Made by a program: the position numbers and the translations under genes
Notes under the pieces: generated by a model
Told to the model about the DNA's origin: nothing
The model's database searches: none
Seen by the model: only the letters and a program-made list of their open reading frames with translations
Shown: positions 1 through 7,325 of the stretch, piece after piece
How the letters are laid out: each line of letters begins with the position of its first letter
Numbering within the stretch: position 1 is the stretch's first letter
NCBI GenBank assembly: GCA_936936565.1
Contig: CAKZIX010000031.1
Span: 38,285 to 102,284 of the forward strand
Length of the DNA stretch: 64,000 bases
Origin: an uncultured Nocardiaceae bacterium
GTDB taxonomy: Bacteria; Actinomycetota; Actinomycetes; Mycobacteriales; Mycobacteriaceae
Direction: 5' to 3'

Positions 1-1
1 C

Positions 2-469
2 CAAATCTTGCGCGCCGCGCAACCGGTGATCAGCGCCGCCGCCAAGCGAGAACGCGAGGCCGGCACCCCCGTCACCCGCAAGGTCGTCAACATCTCCTCC
101 CTCGCCGGCCTGTACGGCAATGCGGGACAAGCGAATTACTCATCCGGCAAGGCCGGCATCCTCGGCCTCACCAAGGCCGTCGCCAAGGAATGGGGCCGCT
201 ACCGCGTCACCGTCAACGCCGTCGCCTTCGGCATCATCGAAACCCGGCTCACTGCCGCCGCCACCGACGAGCAGACCGTCGACATCGACGGCCGCACCAT
301 CAAGGTCGGCGTGAACCCGATGATCCTGCAGGCCGCCCAGCACATCGCACCGCTGGGCCGGATCGGCACCCCCGAGGACGCGGCAGGGGCGGTGTACCTG
401 CTGTGCCTGCCCGAATCCGACTACATCACCGGCGAAGTGCTGGCCTGCAGCGGCGGATTGGTCGGCTGA
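2..469 (+). CDS. Short-chain dehydrogenase/reductase, C-terminal part (5' truncated by window)
   Basis: C-terminal portion of a classical SDR oxidoreductase; the frame is open to the window edge, so the true start is outside. The catalytic serine lies in NISSLAG, and the Tyr and Lys of the active site in YSSGKAG. The C-terminal GEVLACSGG loop is typical of FabG-like tetrameric SDRs. Such enzymes reduce or oxidise keto/hydroxy substrates with NAD(P)H in the cytoplasm. The nucleotide-binding TGxxxGxG segment is not in view, so cofactor and substrate cannot be assigned. The gene converges on the TetR gene with a 1-bp gap. Confidence 0.85.
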   Translation, partial: QILRAAQPVISAAAKREREAGTPVTRKVVNISSLAGLYGNAGQANYSSGKAGILGLTKAVAKEWGRYRVTVNAVAFGIIETRLTAAATDEQTVDIDGRTIKVGVNPMILQAAQHIAPLGRIGTPEDAAGAVYLLCLPESDYITGEVLACSGGLVG

Positions 470-470
470 G

Positions 471-1076
471 CTACCCGGCCGCCTGGCACAAGTCGGGGAA
501 CACCGACTGCCAGGCGGCCAGCACCCGCTGCTCCCTGGCCTCGCCTGCCCGCAGCAAGCTCGTCATCGCCAGCCCGCGCAACAGCTCCAGCAGCGACTCG
601 AACGCCACCGGAAAGCCCGGCAGCTGCGCGTATTCCGGCCCGAACAGCTCGGCGCCTACCTGGCGCAGCACCTGGCCCGCCTCGCGCTCGTAGGGGCCGA
701 GCACCTCCCGCAGTCCGGGGTCCGTGCGCGCCGCCATCCACAATTCGTGCCCGGCCAGAAACTCCGGCCCGGACATCGCCTGCCGCAACACCGATACCGC
801 GAACGCGACCCGGTCGGCGCCCGCCGGTGCGTGCGTCGCCGCGGTGCGCATCCGCGCCACCTGCCGCTGCGCGACCTGTCGGATCGCGGCCACGAACAGA
901 TCCGATTTGCTCGGAAAGTGATGCAGCAGTGCGCCTCTGGACACGTCCGCGCGCGACTGCACCCGCTGCGTTGTGGTGCCCGCGAAGCCGAACTCGACCA
1001 GACAGTCGACGGTGGCCGTCACCAGGCGCTGACGCATCTGCTCCGGCGCGATCCGCCGTCCTTCGTCCCGCCGCAT
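471..1076 (-). CDS. TetR-family transcriptional regulator
   Basis: 201-residue TetR/AcrR-type repressor. The N-terminal helix-turn-helix covers roughly residues 15-60 and includes the family-typical run SRGALLHHFPSKSDLF. The rest is the variable, helical ligand-binding and dimerisation part. It is divergent from the secreted alpha/beta hydrolase at 1180 with a 103-bp gap, the usual layout for a repressor that controls both genes. The ligand is unknown. It converges on the SDR gene upstream and may control that too, but this is only inference from position. Confidence 0.88.
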   Translation of the reverse strand: MRRDEGRRIAPEQMRQRLVTATVDCLVEFGFAGTTTQRVQSRADVSRGALLHHFPSKSDLFVAAIRQVAQRQVARMRTAATHAPAGADRVAFAVSVLRQAMSGPEFLAGHELWMAARTDPGLREVLGPYEREAGQVLRQVGAELFGPEYAQLPGFPVAFESLLELLRGLAMTSLLRAGEAREQRVLAAWQSVFPDLCQAAG

Positions 1077-1179
1077 CAGGTCACCCTAGCGGCTGTCGCG
1101 TCGGGCACAGTCCGTCACAACTGCCGGTGCGGCCGGTGTCTGAAGATCCGACACCCCGTCGCCAACCCAGGAGTGCACC

Positions 1180-2043
1180 ATGCCAATCCGAGTGCTGGCC
1201 GCCGGCCTCGCCGCCCTCGCGCTGCTCTTCGGCGCACCGACCGCAAACGCCGACAGCTTTGTCGACACCGACCTGGCCCGCTTCCACTACACCGTGTCCG
1301 GTCAGGGATCGCCCGTCGTGCTCATCGCCGGCGGCGGACTGTGGCATTACTCGTGGCGCGAGGTGATCCCCGCGCTCGCCCGCAACCACACCGTGTATGC
1401 CGTGGATCTGCCCGGCCAGGGCTACACCGATCTGCGCCGCCCCGGATTCGCCTACGACCTGCCCGCGATGTCCACCGCCATCGGCAGCTTCTTCGATGCT
1501 GTCGGGCTGAAAAGCGCTGCGGTAGTTGGGCACTCGTGGGGTGGCGCGTTCAGCCTGCACTTCGCCCAGCAGCATCCCGAGCGCGTCGAGCGGCTCGTCC
1601 TGCTCGACTCCCCCGGCCTGAATGCCGAAAAGGCACCGTCCACCCCGATGTTCACGACGCCGCTGGTCGGCGAAGTCGTCACCCGGTTCACAACCCGCGA
1701 ACTCTTCACCGAGAGCATCCGCAGCACGTTCTACAACAAGCAGCTCGTCACCCCCGCAATGATCGACCAGCTGTGGCCGCCGTACTCGCGCAACCGCGAC
1801 GCGTTCCTCGCGCAGTGGCGCAACCTCGACTTCCGGGTCACCGACGCCGGGCTCGGTGCCGTGCGCGCGCCCACACTCGTCGTCTGGGGCGGCAACGACG
1901 AATGGCTGCCCGCCTCGCAGGCCGAGCGCCTCGCCGCGCGCATCCCTGACGCCCGGGCGACGGTGCTGCCCGGGTGCGGACACACGGTCCACGAGGACTG
2001 CCCGGGCGCGACGATCCCGCTGCTGCAGCAGTTTCTGCGCTGA
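1180..2043 (+). CDS. Secreted alpha/beta-fold hydrolase
   Basis: 287-residue alpha/beta hydrolase. Residues 1-24 form a signal peptide ending in TANA, so export to the envelope or medium is likely. The fold is complete: oxyanion region GGGLWH near 51, nucleophile elbow GHSWGG with Ser119, acid Asp240 in WGGND and His268 in GCGHTV. These are the residues of epoxide hydrolase, haloperoxidase and lipase-like members, so the substrate cannot be named. A ribosome-binding sequence (CCAGGAG) lies 6-9 bp before the ATG. The gene is divergent from the TetR gene. Its 3' end is only 52 bp from the left attachment site of the mobile element. Confidence 0.88.
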   Translation: MPIRVLAAGLAALALLFGAPTANADSFVDTDLARFHYTVSGQGSPVVLIAGGGLWHYSWREVIPALARNHTVYAVDLPGQGYTDLRRPGFAYDLPAMSTAIGSFFDAVGLKSAAVVGHSWGGAFSLHFAQQHPERVERLVLLDSPGLNAEKAPSTPMFTTPLVGEVVTRFTTRELFTESIRSTFYNKQLVTPAMIDQLWPPYSRNRDAFLAQWRNLDFRVTDAGLGAVRAPTLVVWGGNDEWLPASQAERLAARIPDARATVLPGCGHTVHEDCPGATIPLLQQFLR

Positions 2044-2095
2044 AAGTACGGAGTTTGATCTAGAAACGACGCCCGACAAGGTCACCGAAAAGCGG

Positions 2096-2160
2096 AAACC
2101 CCCTCGTCAGAGGGGGTTTTCTTGGTGCGCCCGAAGGGATTCGAACCCCTAACCTCTTGA
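2096..2160. repeat. Left attachment site (attL): 65-bp direct repeat with partial tRNA-Arg
   Basis: Identical over 65 bp to 20294-20358. It contains a hairpin CCCCCTC-GTCA-GAGGGGG (2099-2116), which is the tRNA terminator when read on the minus strand. It also holds the 3' portion of tRNA-Arg(ACG) including CCA (2123-2160, minus). The match ends abruptly inside the anticodon stem after position 2160, so this copy is only a tRNA fragment. The functional tRNA lies at the other end, next to the integrase. Confidence 0.95.
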
Positions 2161-2290
2161 ACTAGTTCGGTGCGTATGACGCCGTACGTCATCGTCCGCT
2201 TATGCGCTCTAAAAGTGGCTTCTACCTGGCCTTTTCGGTGGCTCGAGTGTATGGCGCCATCCGGCCATGTACAGCGTCGTTCCCGACGAA

Positions 2291-2301
2291 TTCGTTGAGT
2301 A
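2291..2301 (+). other. Candidate integrase arm-type site (left)
   Basis: The 11-mer TTCGTTGAGTA occurs here and again at 20231-20241 in the same orientation. Each copy lies on the element side of an attachment core, and each is followed by a second GTTG-containing half (GTGTTGGG here, CGTTGAGC at the right end). In the excised circle the two would flank attP. Tyrosine integrases often bind such arm sites, so this role is plausible but untested. Confidence 0.45.
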
Positions 2302-2402
2302 AGTGTTGGGCTGTATCGTAGGGAGCCGTGGGGCGACTGCCCAGATGTCATCGAAGCAACCCCGTCCGATTCAAACCTCTACGACGCTTCAGATTTGCGT
2401 CA

Positions 2403-2457
2403 GGATTGGATCGGGATTGGATCGGGACTTGCTCGGGATTGGTTCAGGACTGAGAAT
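2403..2457 (+). repeat. Five 11-bp tandem (iteron-like) units
   Basis: Units start at 2403, 2414, 2425, 2436 and 2447. The first two are identical (GGATTGGATCG); the third is GGACTTGCTCG, the fourth GGATTGGTTCA and the fifth a degenerate GGACTGAGAAT. The 11-bp period equals about one helical turn, so a bound protein would contact one face of the DNA. The array lies 31 bp before the 48-bp inverted repeat. Iterons of this kind mark replication, partition or transfer origins in many plasmids; no cognate Rep gene is recognised nearby. Confidence 0.65.
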
Positions 2458-2488
2458 CCGATCCACTTTGTCATTTTTGGGTCCCGAC

Positions 2489-2596
2489 CTGCTTGTTTGT
2501 TTGCTTGCTTGGCTCCTCCCGCTCCCTACTCCCTCTCAAAAGAGAACAAGAGGGAGTAGGGAGCGGGAGGAGCCAAGCAAGCAAACAAACAAGCAG
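2489..2596. repeat. Perfect 48-bp inverted repeat with 12-nt loop
   Basis: Left arm 2489-2536 and right arm 2549-2596 are exact reverse complements over 48 bp, separated by 12 nt (2537-2548). One arm is pyrimidine-rich with the pattern GCTTGTTTGTTTGCTTGCTT, the other purine-rich. Pairing ends cleanly at both sides. The length exceeds that of ordinary terminators and there is no adjacent strong gene to terminate. Together with the neighbouring iterons it is a good candidate for a single-strand origin, oriT or similar cis-acting site. Confidence 0.85.
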
Positions 2597-2781
2597 AGAA
2601 GGGCAAGTCAAGTCAGGAAAGAGAGAGAGAAGAAGAAACAGGAAGTAGGGGGAAAGAAGGGGCAGGAAGGTCACCTTGGGAGCCGAGACCGGCGCGACTG
2701 TTCGGAGTGTCGAGTCGGCCCCAAGGGGCCTTTGTCGCCACACCGAACAGCACGCCTAGTTTTCGAGCCCGCGTGGACCGG

Positions 2782-3092
2782 TCAGGCCATCGATGGCAGT
2801 CCAGGGCCGCGGCGGCTACGCCGCCGTACGGCGCGCAAACCGCACCGTTCGAGCTGGAAACGTCGCCACCGAAACCTCGCGTCTACCGAAGCCTGGACGA
2901 GGAGGGTGGGCACCACGGCGACGTCGGCGCGCGACAGACGGCGCACGACGGCGTCGGACGCATCGCGTTCGGTCGCCGGCGGCCTGTGGCGGTTCCGTAC
3001 CACGCCAGCAGCTGCCGGACCTCGCATTGTGTGGGCGTCAGCGACTCTGTCCGGTCGCCGATTTCGTTGCCGCCGTCGTATTGAGTAGACAC
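2782..3092 (-). pseudogene. Possible frameshifted small gene
   Basis: Two overlapping minus-strand frames look coding in succession. One starts at 3092 (MSTQYDGGNEIGD..., then LTPTQCEVRQLLAWYGTA) and loses protein-like character after about 3010. The adjacent frame from there to 2782 reads RPPATERDASDAVVRRLSRA and continues with high-GC third positions. A single frameshift would join them into a protein of about 100 residues. It could be a decayed gene or a sequencing indel. No family is recognised, and chance open frames in GC-rich DNA remain possible. Confidence 0.3.
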
Positions 3093-3270
3093 GTCCTGTA
3101 TGACGCAGTTAACAGCCTGGTCGGTTCCATCATCTTGCGAATCGCCTAGCTACCTTGGAAGTTGGCAGCGAGCTCGATAATCGAATCAATGCTCGATGTA
3201 GAGCGGAACGCTCGGCTCTGGCGCATTCCTTCGGCCATCGCTGGATTTCTAATCAAAACTGATTGCCGTT

Positions 3271-3546
3271 CTAAAACTCAGAAACGATCCGAGTCACGGC
3301 GTCACGAAGCCAGTCTGCGTCGACTTCGCTTGGTTTCGCGACTGTTGCATTGATCGGACCGGAGGCCATGATGTGTATCTGTTCGGCGTCTGCAATGTTG
3401 AATGCGTCGCGAATTTCAGCTGCCAGAGAACGGCGAACTCGGTCGAAGTCGGGTGATACTTCGAATCGCTCCGCAGCAGCGTTGATTTCCGCGCGAAGGT
3501 TGATGTCCGTCCCGTGCCAGTTTCTGATGTGTCCCACAAGTTTCAA
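3271..3546 (-). CDS. Small hypothetical protein
   Basis: 91-residue protein with unremarkable, globular composition (NWHGTDINLRAEINAAAERF; ...DAFNIADAEQIHIMASGPI). The start used here is a TTG at 3546; an in-frame GTG at 3537 is an alternative. No known domain is recognised. It is transcribed leftward like the two genes to its right and is separated from them by a strong hairpin (3675-3710). GC content is lower than in the tra-like region, in keeping with a foreign accessory gene. Confidence 0.55.
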   Translation of the reverse strand: MKLVGHIRNWHGTDINLRAEINAAAERFEVSPDFDRVRRSLAAEIRDAFNIADAEQIHIMASGPINATVAKPSEVDADWLRDAVTRIVSEF

Positions 3547-3674
3547 TCTTCACACACCGTCGAGCGGAAACGCGCAACCCGAAGGCTTCGGTGTAGGCCA
3601 GCCGGGGCGTGGGTCGTCGATCGCGGCATGCAGACAGTGCAGCCGGACGCTGCCAGAACCTAGAACGATAAGCT

Positions 3675-3710
3675 GAGGCCCCTCACCGACTCAGTCGGAT
3701 AAGGGGCCTC
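3675..3710 (-). terminator. Hairpin terminator of the XRE operon
   Basis: Stem GAGGCCCCT / AGGGGCCTC (9 bp; 3675-3683 with 3702-3710), with an inner CCGAC / GTCGG helix. It lies 48 bp downstream of the stop of the leftward gene at 3758, so it probably ends that transcript. No long U-run follows. Confidence 0.6.
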
Positions 3711-3757
3711 TGACAGTCGATTTTCGCTGTCTATTGCCAGGCAACTGGCGCGCGTCT

Positions 3758-4024
3758 CTAGTCGTGCAGCGTATTTGCGAGCTCCGCTTGGTTCACCATG
3801 TCGAGTAGGTGCAGCATCCGCCATTCTGCCCAATTGGCTTCGTCGTCGCGAGCGCCGCGCGCAATGCCGTCGCTGCGCCACCCACATGTGCACGACGATC
3901 GATAACCGCTAGCGTCGGGATCGAAGCCCATGGTCTCGTTACCGTCGGACTGAACCGAGACGATCTGGAACTTGTGTGCAGCGTTGACTTCCTCTGCATA
4001 TGGCCCGCGGTACCGGCGTCCCAT
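3758..4024 (-). CDS. Small hypothetical protein with CxCGW motif
   Basis: 88-residue protein. A GGAGG ribosome-binding site lies a few bases before the ATG at 4024. A central SCTCGW motif (two cysteines one residue apart, then Gly-Trp) recalls short actinobacterial proteins found near XRE regulators, perhaps binding a metal. The gene starts 19 bp after the stop of the XRE/TPR regulator and is probably cotranscribed with it. Function is unknown. Confidence 0.65.
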   Translation of the reverse strand: MGRRYRGPYAEEVNAAHKFQIVSVQSDGNETMGFDPDASGYRSSCTCGWRSDGIARGARDDEANWAEWRMLHLLDMVNQAELANTLHD

Positions 4025-4043
4025 CGCGAAACCTCCGTCAGAT

Positions 4044-5258
4044 CTAGAGTTCGGCTATACCCATTCTTGCAGCAAGGCCCGTTGCAGCCTCGCCGGGCGT
4101 GCGTGACCGAAGCGCTCGCCGAACAACCTCGCGGGCAATGGCATGATGTCTGACCTGCTCAGCGCCGTAGGCCTCTGCATCGAGCAGTACGTCTAGAGCG
4201 TCCTCCATCCGGCCGAGGCCGGACAGTGCCCGAGCAGTCTCGAGCGCGTGCCGACCGCGGCGCTCAGCTGGAAGATTCGACGTGTCGAGACCCAGCCCGA
4301 TGTCTGTGGCCAGCTGCAGGTTGCCCGTTTCGGCCGCAGCCACGGTGCGGTGGATCGCGACGTTAGTCGGTCCGAACGCCGTCCAGGCGTAGTTTCGATC
4401 GCCGCCGAGCTGGCGGGCGACCCGATCGGCTTGCGCCAAAAATGAATCGGCCTGCTCTCGGTTGCCGGATTGAGCTGCCGCGCGGGATCCGATGAGAAAC
4501 AGCATGCCGTAGACACTCAGCTCGACGCCGCCGGCATCGGTGTCGGTCAACGGTTGCTCCAGCTCGGATACAGCCCGCTCGATCACGGATACCGCCTGCT
4601 CGTACTCGCCAAGGCTGCCCAATGCGTAGGCGAAGATCCGGTAGAGCGCAGCCAAACTGGCTGGTGCGCCGGATAGCTGGGCAAATTCAAGTCCGCGAGA
4701 AGCGGCGAGCATCGCGAGGTCGGTTTCGCCAAGCTTCGGCAGGTACACCGCAGCGAGTTGGTGGACGCTTGCGGCTTGGCGCTGAGCGCGCCGCTGCGCC
4801 TCGCCGTCAAGGCTTCGCGCGGCGACAGCCGTGGACGTGATGAGGTCAGGCAGCGAGTTCGTCAACCGGTGGTAATCGCTTGCTTGCCAATCGGTCCATG
4901 CGTGCTTGATTCGAGTGCGTAGACCGTCGAGGTCGATAGCGGCGGCCTCACGCGCTTCTGGCAGAAATGCGCTGGTCAGAGCAGAACGAACGCGTGGAAC
5001 CGACGCTCGCTCGTTGTGCGACTTCCACTGGAGCATCGTGGGGTACCCGATGAGGTCAGCCACTGTGACATCGAGTGCGTCGGCGAGATCCCGGATCACC
5101 GACAGGCGATCGAGTTCGCGTCGCTCGCTCTCGATGAATCGCAGCCAGACTTCCGTTTTGCCGACAAGTTCAGCTAGCGCCGCCTGCGTCAGGCCGCGCT
5201 TCTTGCGATAGAACGCGACTCGTTGATTGATCGTGAGTTCATCCCCTGCGCCTCTCAT
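4044..5258 (-). CDS. XRE-family regulator with TPR-like C-terminal domain
   Basis: 404-residue cytoplasmic regulator. Residues about 8-62 form a lambda-repressor-type HTH (RVAFYRKKRGLTQAALAELV, then a recognition helix with WLRFIESERR). The long helical remainder has repeated A/L-rich pairs (for example SLGEYEQAVSVIERAVSELE), consistent with TPR repeats that sense a peptide or partner. The ATG at 5258 was chosen because the HTH follows at once; an ATG at 5276 is also possible. It is divergent from the WhiB-containing operon. The 153-bp gap holds paired palindromic sites (5294-5343), so it probably controls the element's main rightward operon. Confidence 0.85.
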   Translation of the reverse strand: MRGAGDELTINQRVAFYRKKRGLTQAALAELVGKTEVWLRFIESERRELDRLSVIRDLADALDVTVADLIGYPTMLQWKSHNERASVPRVRSALTSAFLPEAREAAAIDLDGLRTRIKHAWTDWQASDYHRLTNSLPDLITSTAVAARSLDGEAQRRAQRQAASVHQLAAVYLPKLGETDLAMLAASRGLEFAQLSGAPASLAALYRIFAYALGSLGEYEQAVSVIERAVSELEQPLTDTDAGGVELSVYGMLFLIGSRAAAQSGNREQADSFLAQADRVARQLGGDRNYAWTAFGPTNVAIHRTVAAAETGNLQLATDIGLGLDTSNLPAERRGRHALETARALSGLGRMEDALDVLLDAEAYGAEQVRHHAIAREVVRRALRSRTPGEAATGLAARMGIAEL

Positions 5259-5293
5259 AGATCTACGGTCGCACATCGCACCGACAGGAGCGT

Positions 5294-5343
5294 GACTCCT
5301 TGTAACGGTGCGTCGAGATTTGCGCAGTAACTCCGTGTAACGG
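5294..5343. promoter_or_regulatory. Paired operator-like repeats between XRE gene and WhiB operon
   Basis: Two near-identical 15-mers, GACTCCTTGTAACGG (5294-5308) and AACTCCGTGTAACGG (5329-5343), start 35 bp apart. The core CCGTGTAACGG is itself an inverted repeat (CCGT-GTA-ACGG); the first copy has one mismatch. They lie midway between divergent starts at 5258 and 5412. This suits binding of the XRE dimer and control of both directions. Inference from position and symmetry. Confidence 0.6.
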
Positions 5344-5411
5344 GAGCGACGGGGATTCGGCGCGAGCCTTCTACCAGGACATTTGCACCTGGCCATGGGG
5401 AGGCGAACCAA

Positions 5412-5648
5412 ATGAAATCACGAGTCGTTATCGCGGTCGATCCGACCGTTACTGCGGCGATAGGAGCCATCACCGCCGTCTTAGGGACGGCGCTGGTGTC
5501 GCTTGTGCTCATGCTGCTGGTGTCTTCTGGCGCCGGTTCGGGTCCGTCGTCGACATCGACAACGGTTTCGTCGGTGCCGGCCGATCCGTCGTGGCGGCCT
5601 GGTGCCTGCGCGCCCTTTTGCCCGGGCTCAGCTGGGGCGGTGCGCTGA
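5412..5648 (+). CDS. Small single-pass membrane protein
   Basis: 78-residue protein with one strong hydrophobic segment (residues about 14-38, AAIGAITAVLGTALVSLVLM onward), then a Ser/Thr/Pro-rich tail. It is the first gene of the main rightward operon. A GGGGAGGCG ribosome-binding region precedes the ATG. The stop overlaps the start of the WhiB gene (ATGA). No family is recognised; a role in membrane anchoring or in spread of the element is possible but unsupported. Confidence 0.6.
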   Translation: MKSRVVIAVDPTVTAAIGAITAVLGTALVSLVLMLLVSSGAGSGPSSTSTTVSSVPADPSWRPGACAPFCPGSAGAVR

Positions 5649-6022
5649 TGAGCTGGCATGTGGAGGGGGCGGGCTGGCAGCGGCGGGAGTTGCCGTGCGC
5701 GGGTGACCCGGACGAGTTGTTCTTCCCGCCGGATCGTGTTCCTGATCGAGCTGAGCGGGTTGCGGCAGCGAAGGCTTTGTGCGTCGGATGCCCGGTGCTG
5801 GCCACTTGCGCGGGCTACGCCCTCGACATCGACGCCACCGACGGTGTCTGGGCGACGGTAGACCTGCGCGGGTTCCACAGGACCGCCGAGCTACGTGCCG
5901 GGCGCGCGGAGTTGGCGCGTATCGCTGGTCGGCCAGCACCGCCGCGGCAGGAACGCCGCGCGATCCGAGTGGTTGTTCCTGGTGGCCGTAGCAACCGGCC
6001 CGCACCTGAGGTGGCGCGGTGA
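5648..6022 (+). CDS. WhiB-family iron-sulfur regulator
   Basis: 124-residue WhiB-like protein. The four cluster cysteines are Cys17, Cys45, Cys48 and Cys54 (CVGC-x5-C). They are followed by GVWATVDLRG, the variant of the GVWGG turn that contacts sigma factor A. WhiB proteins carry a [4Fe-4S] cluster and act as transcription factors with the primary sigma factor. The start at 5648 overlaps the preceding stop (ATGA). The gene is mobile-element-borne, as in some actinophages, so it may control element genes or alter host regulation such as superinfection or septation. Which of these applies is unknown. Confidence 0.92.
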   Translation: MSWHVEGAGWQRRELPCAGDPDELFFPPDRVPDRAERVAAAKALCVGCPVLATCAGYALDIDATDGVWATVDLRGFHRTAELRAGRAELARIAGRPAPPRQERRAIRVVVPGGRSNRPAPEVAR

Positions 6023-6606
6023 TCGGGCCGGCGCCGCGTGACGGTGCCGATTTCCTGCGCGAGGACGCTACCGGTGAAAGGTTCGGTGTCCCAACGTTTT
6101 TCTTCCATGGCAGCGCGCCGGAGCACTTGCGTACGGTGCGTCAGTTGCGGGCGCTGGGGTTGCGGCCCAACGGCCAGGACATCGCGGGACAGCTGGTCCG
6201 GTTGCGTCGGCACCGCACACCGTTGGTGGCGTATTTGTACGACGTTGAGCAGGCGGCGCCGAAGCGGGATGCGTCCCCGGCGCAGCTGGCCGCGTTGGCG
6301 AAGGCGACGCAGGCGCGTAGCGAGCGCGCGCTCGAACGCAATCTGGGTGCGGATTGGCGCGAGAAGTACGGCGATGACCGCACCGAGGTCCCGGCCGCGG
6401 AGCGGTTGGGGTACGGGCAGGTCGCCTCGACCGCGCAGGCGTGGGGTGCGTCGTTCGCTGATGTCGCCCGCGATTTGGGGGTGTCGACGGCGCAGGCGAT
6501 GGAGCTGGCCGCCGAGTACCGCGAACACCAGCAGCACACCGCGCCCCGGCCGCCGTCGAGCGCGCCGGCACGGCCGGTGCGCCGGCGGGAGGGGCGGTCG
6601 CGATGA
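6019..6606 (+). CDS. RRQRL-motif-type element protein (zinc ligands absent)
   Basis: 195-residue protein resembling the RRQRL-motif family of actinomycete integrative elements. The core reads VRQLRALGLRPNGQDIAGQL, then VAYLYDVEQAAPKRDASPAQ. In many relatives a C-terminal CxxC...C cluster binds zinc; this copy has no cysteine. A putative helix-turn-helix follows (SFADVARDLGVSTAQAMELA, about 145-165). It starts at a GTG that overlaps the WhiB stop (GTGA). Function of the family is unknown; linkage to transfer genes is usual. Confidence 0.7.
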   Translation: MIGPAPRDGADFLREDATGERFGVPTFFFHGSAPEHLRTVRQLRALGLRPNGQDIAGQLVRLRRHRTPLVAYLYDVEQAAPKRDASPAQLAALAKATQARSERALERNLGADWREKYGDDRTEVPAAERLGYGQVASTAQAWGASFADVARDLGVSTAQAMELAAEYREHQQHTAPRPPSSAPARPVRRREGRSR

Positions 6607-7325
6607 GCGCCGACGAATCACACGCCGACCGCATCGCAGGGTTGCAGGCCGCCGTGCAAGCGGCGTGGGCCGAGTACCGGGCGCTGGTGACGCCATTGCG
6701 CGATCCGGCACAGCAGTGCACCGGGCGGGCGGGGCGGCATCAACGAGCCGCGTTGCCGCGCATCACCGCGCTGGGGTTGGAAGCAGACCGGCAGCGCCCG
6801 CATCAGGTGCGGGTGCATGCTGCGGTGCAGGCGTGGCAGGACGCCGACACCGCGTTGCGTAACGCCGAAACCGTCGCCGCGAGCCTGCCCGTCCGGGCGC
6901 AGGCATGGCGCGAACGCGGCCACACCCAAATGGCCGACTCACTGACCGCGCAAGGCCCCGACACCGCCCGGTTGGTGCGTGATGCCCGCAAGGAATGGGA
7001 CGAGGCTGCCGCGGAAGTCGCTGCCGCGCACCAGAACCTGCGCCGCATCGTTGCGGGCAACCCTATCCGCGCCGGGCAGGTGGTGACCCGCGAGTACGTC
7101 GACATGGTCCGCGGGCTGGCCGAAGACCTCGACCACATCGAGGCCAGCGACGCCCGCAAGCGCTTCCACCGCGCCGAACGCGAACTGCTGTCCGCGGGCG
7201 TATGGACCGAGGGCCAGTACAGCGGCAGCGCGCAGCTGTGGTTCCGGCCGTCACCGAACCCATCAGTCGTTTCCGACCGCACCGAGCACCGGCCCCACGG
7301 CCGGGGAATCGAGCGCAGCCGATGA
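6603..7325 (+). CDS. Helical hypothetical protein ending in GIERSR
   Basis: 240-residue, Ala/Arg-rich, mostly helical protein with no recognised domain. Segments such as AVQAWQDADTALRNAETVAA suggest a coiled coil. It overlaps the upstream and downstream genes by 4 bp each. Its last residues, GIERSR, recur at the ends of three other proteins of this element, and 25 bp across its stop are identical to the stop region at 18041. Likely part of the transfer operon; function unknown. Confidence 0.7.
   Translation: MSADESHADRIAGLQAAVQAAWAEYRALVTPLRDPAQQCTGRAGRHQRAALPRITALGLEADRQRPHQVRVHAAVQAWQDADTALRNAETVAASLPVRAQAWRERGHTQMADSLTAQGPDTARLVRDARKEWDEAAAEVAAAHQNLRRIVAGNPIRAGQVVTREYVDMVRGLAEDLDHIEASDARKRFHRAERELLSAGVWTEGQYSGSAQLWFRPSPNPSVVSDRTEHRPHGRGIERSR

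Larger units (their letters stand above)
2161..3270. other. Long non-coding left end of the mobile element
   Basis: About 1.1 kb between attL and the first credible gene. It holds, in order, a candidate integrase arm site (2291-2301), five 11-bp iteron-like units (2403-2457), a perfect 48-bp inverted repeat (2489-2596), and a purine-rich stretch rich in GA and GGAA (about 2597-2670). A possible frameshifted small minus-strand gene follows (2782-3092). Base composition of the first half is lower in GC than the rest of the element. The combination suggests a replication or transfer origin rather than coding DNA; this is inference. Confidence 0.6.

Noticed and set aside
2489..2596. Ordinary intrinsic terminator
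   Set aside because: A 48-bp perfect stem is far longer than usual, there is no U-tract, and no strong gene ends nearby.
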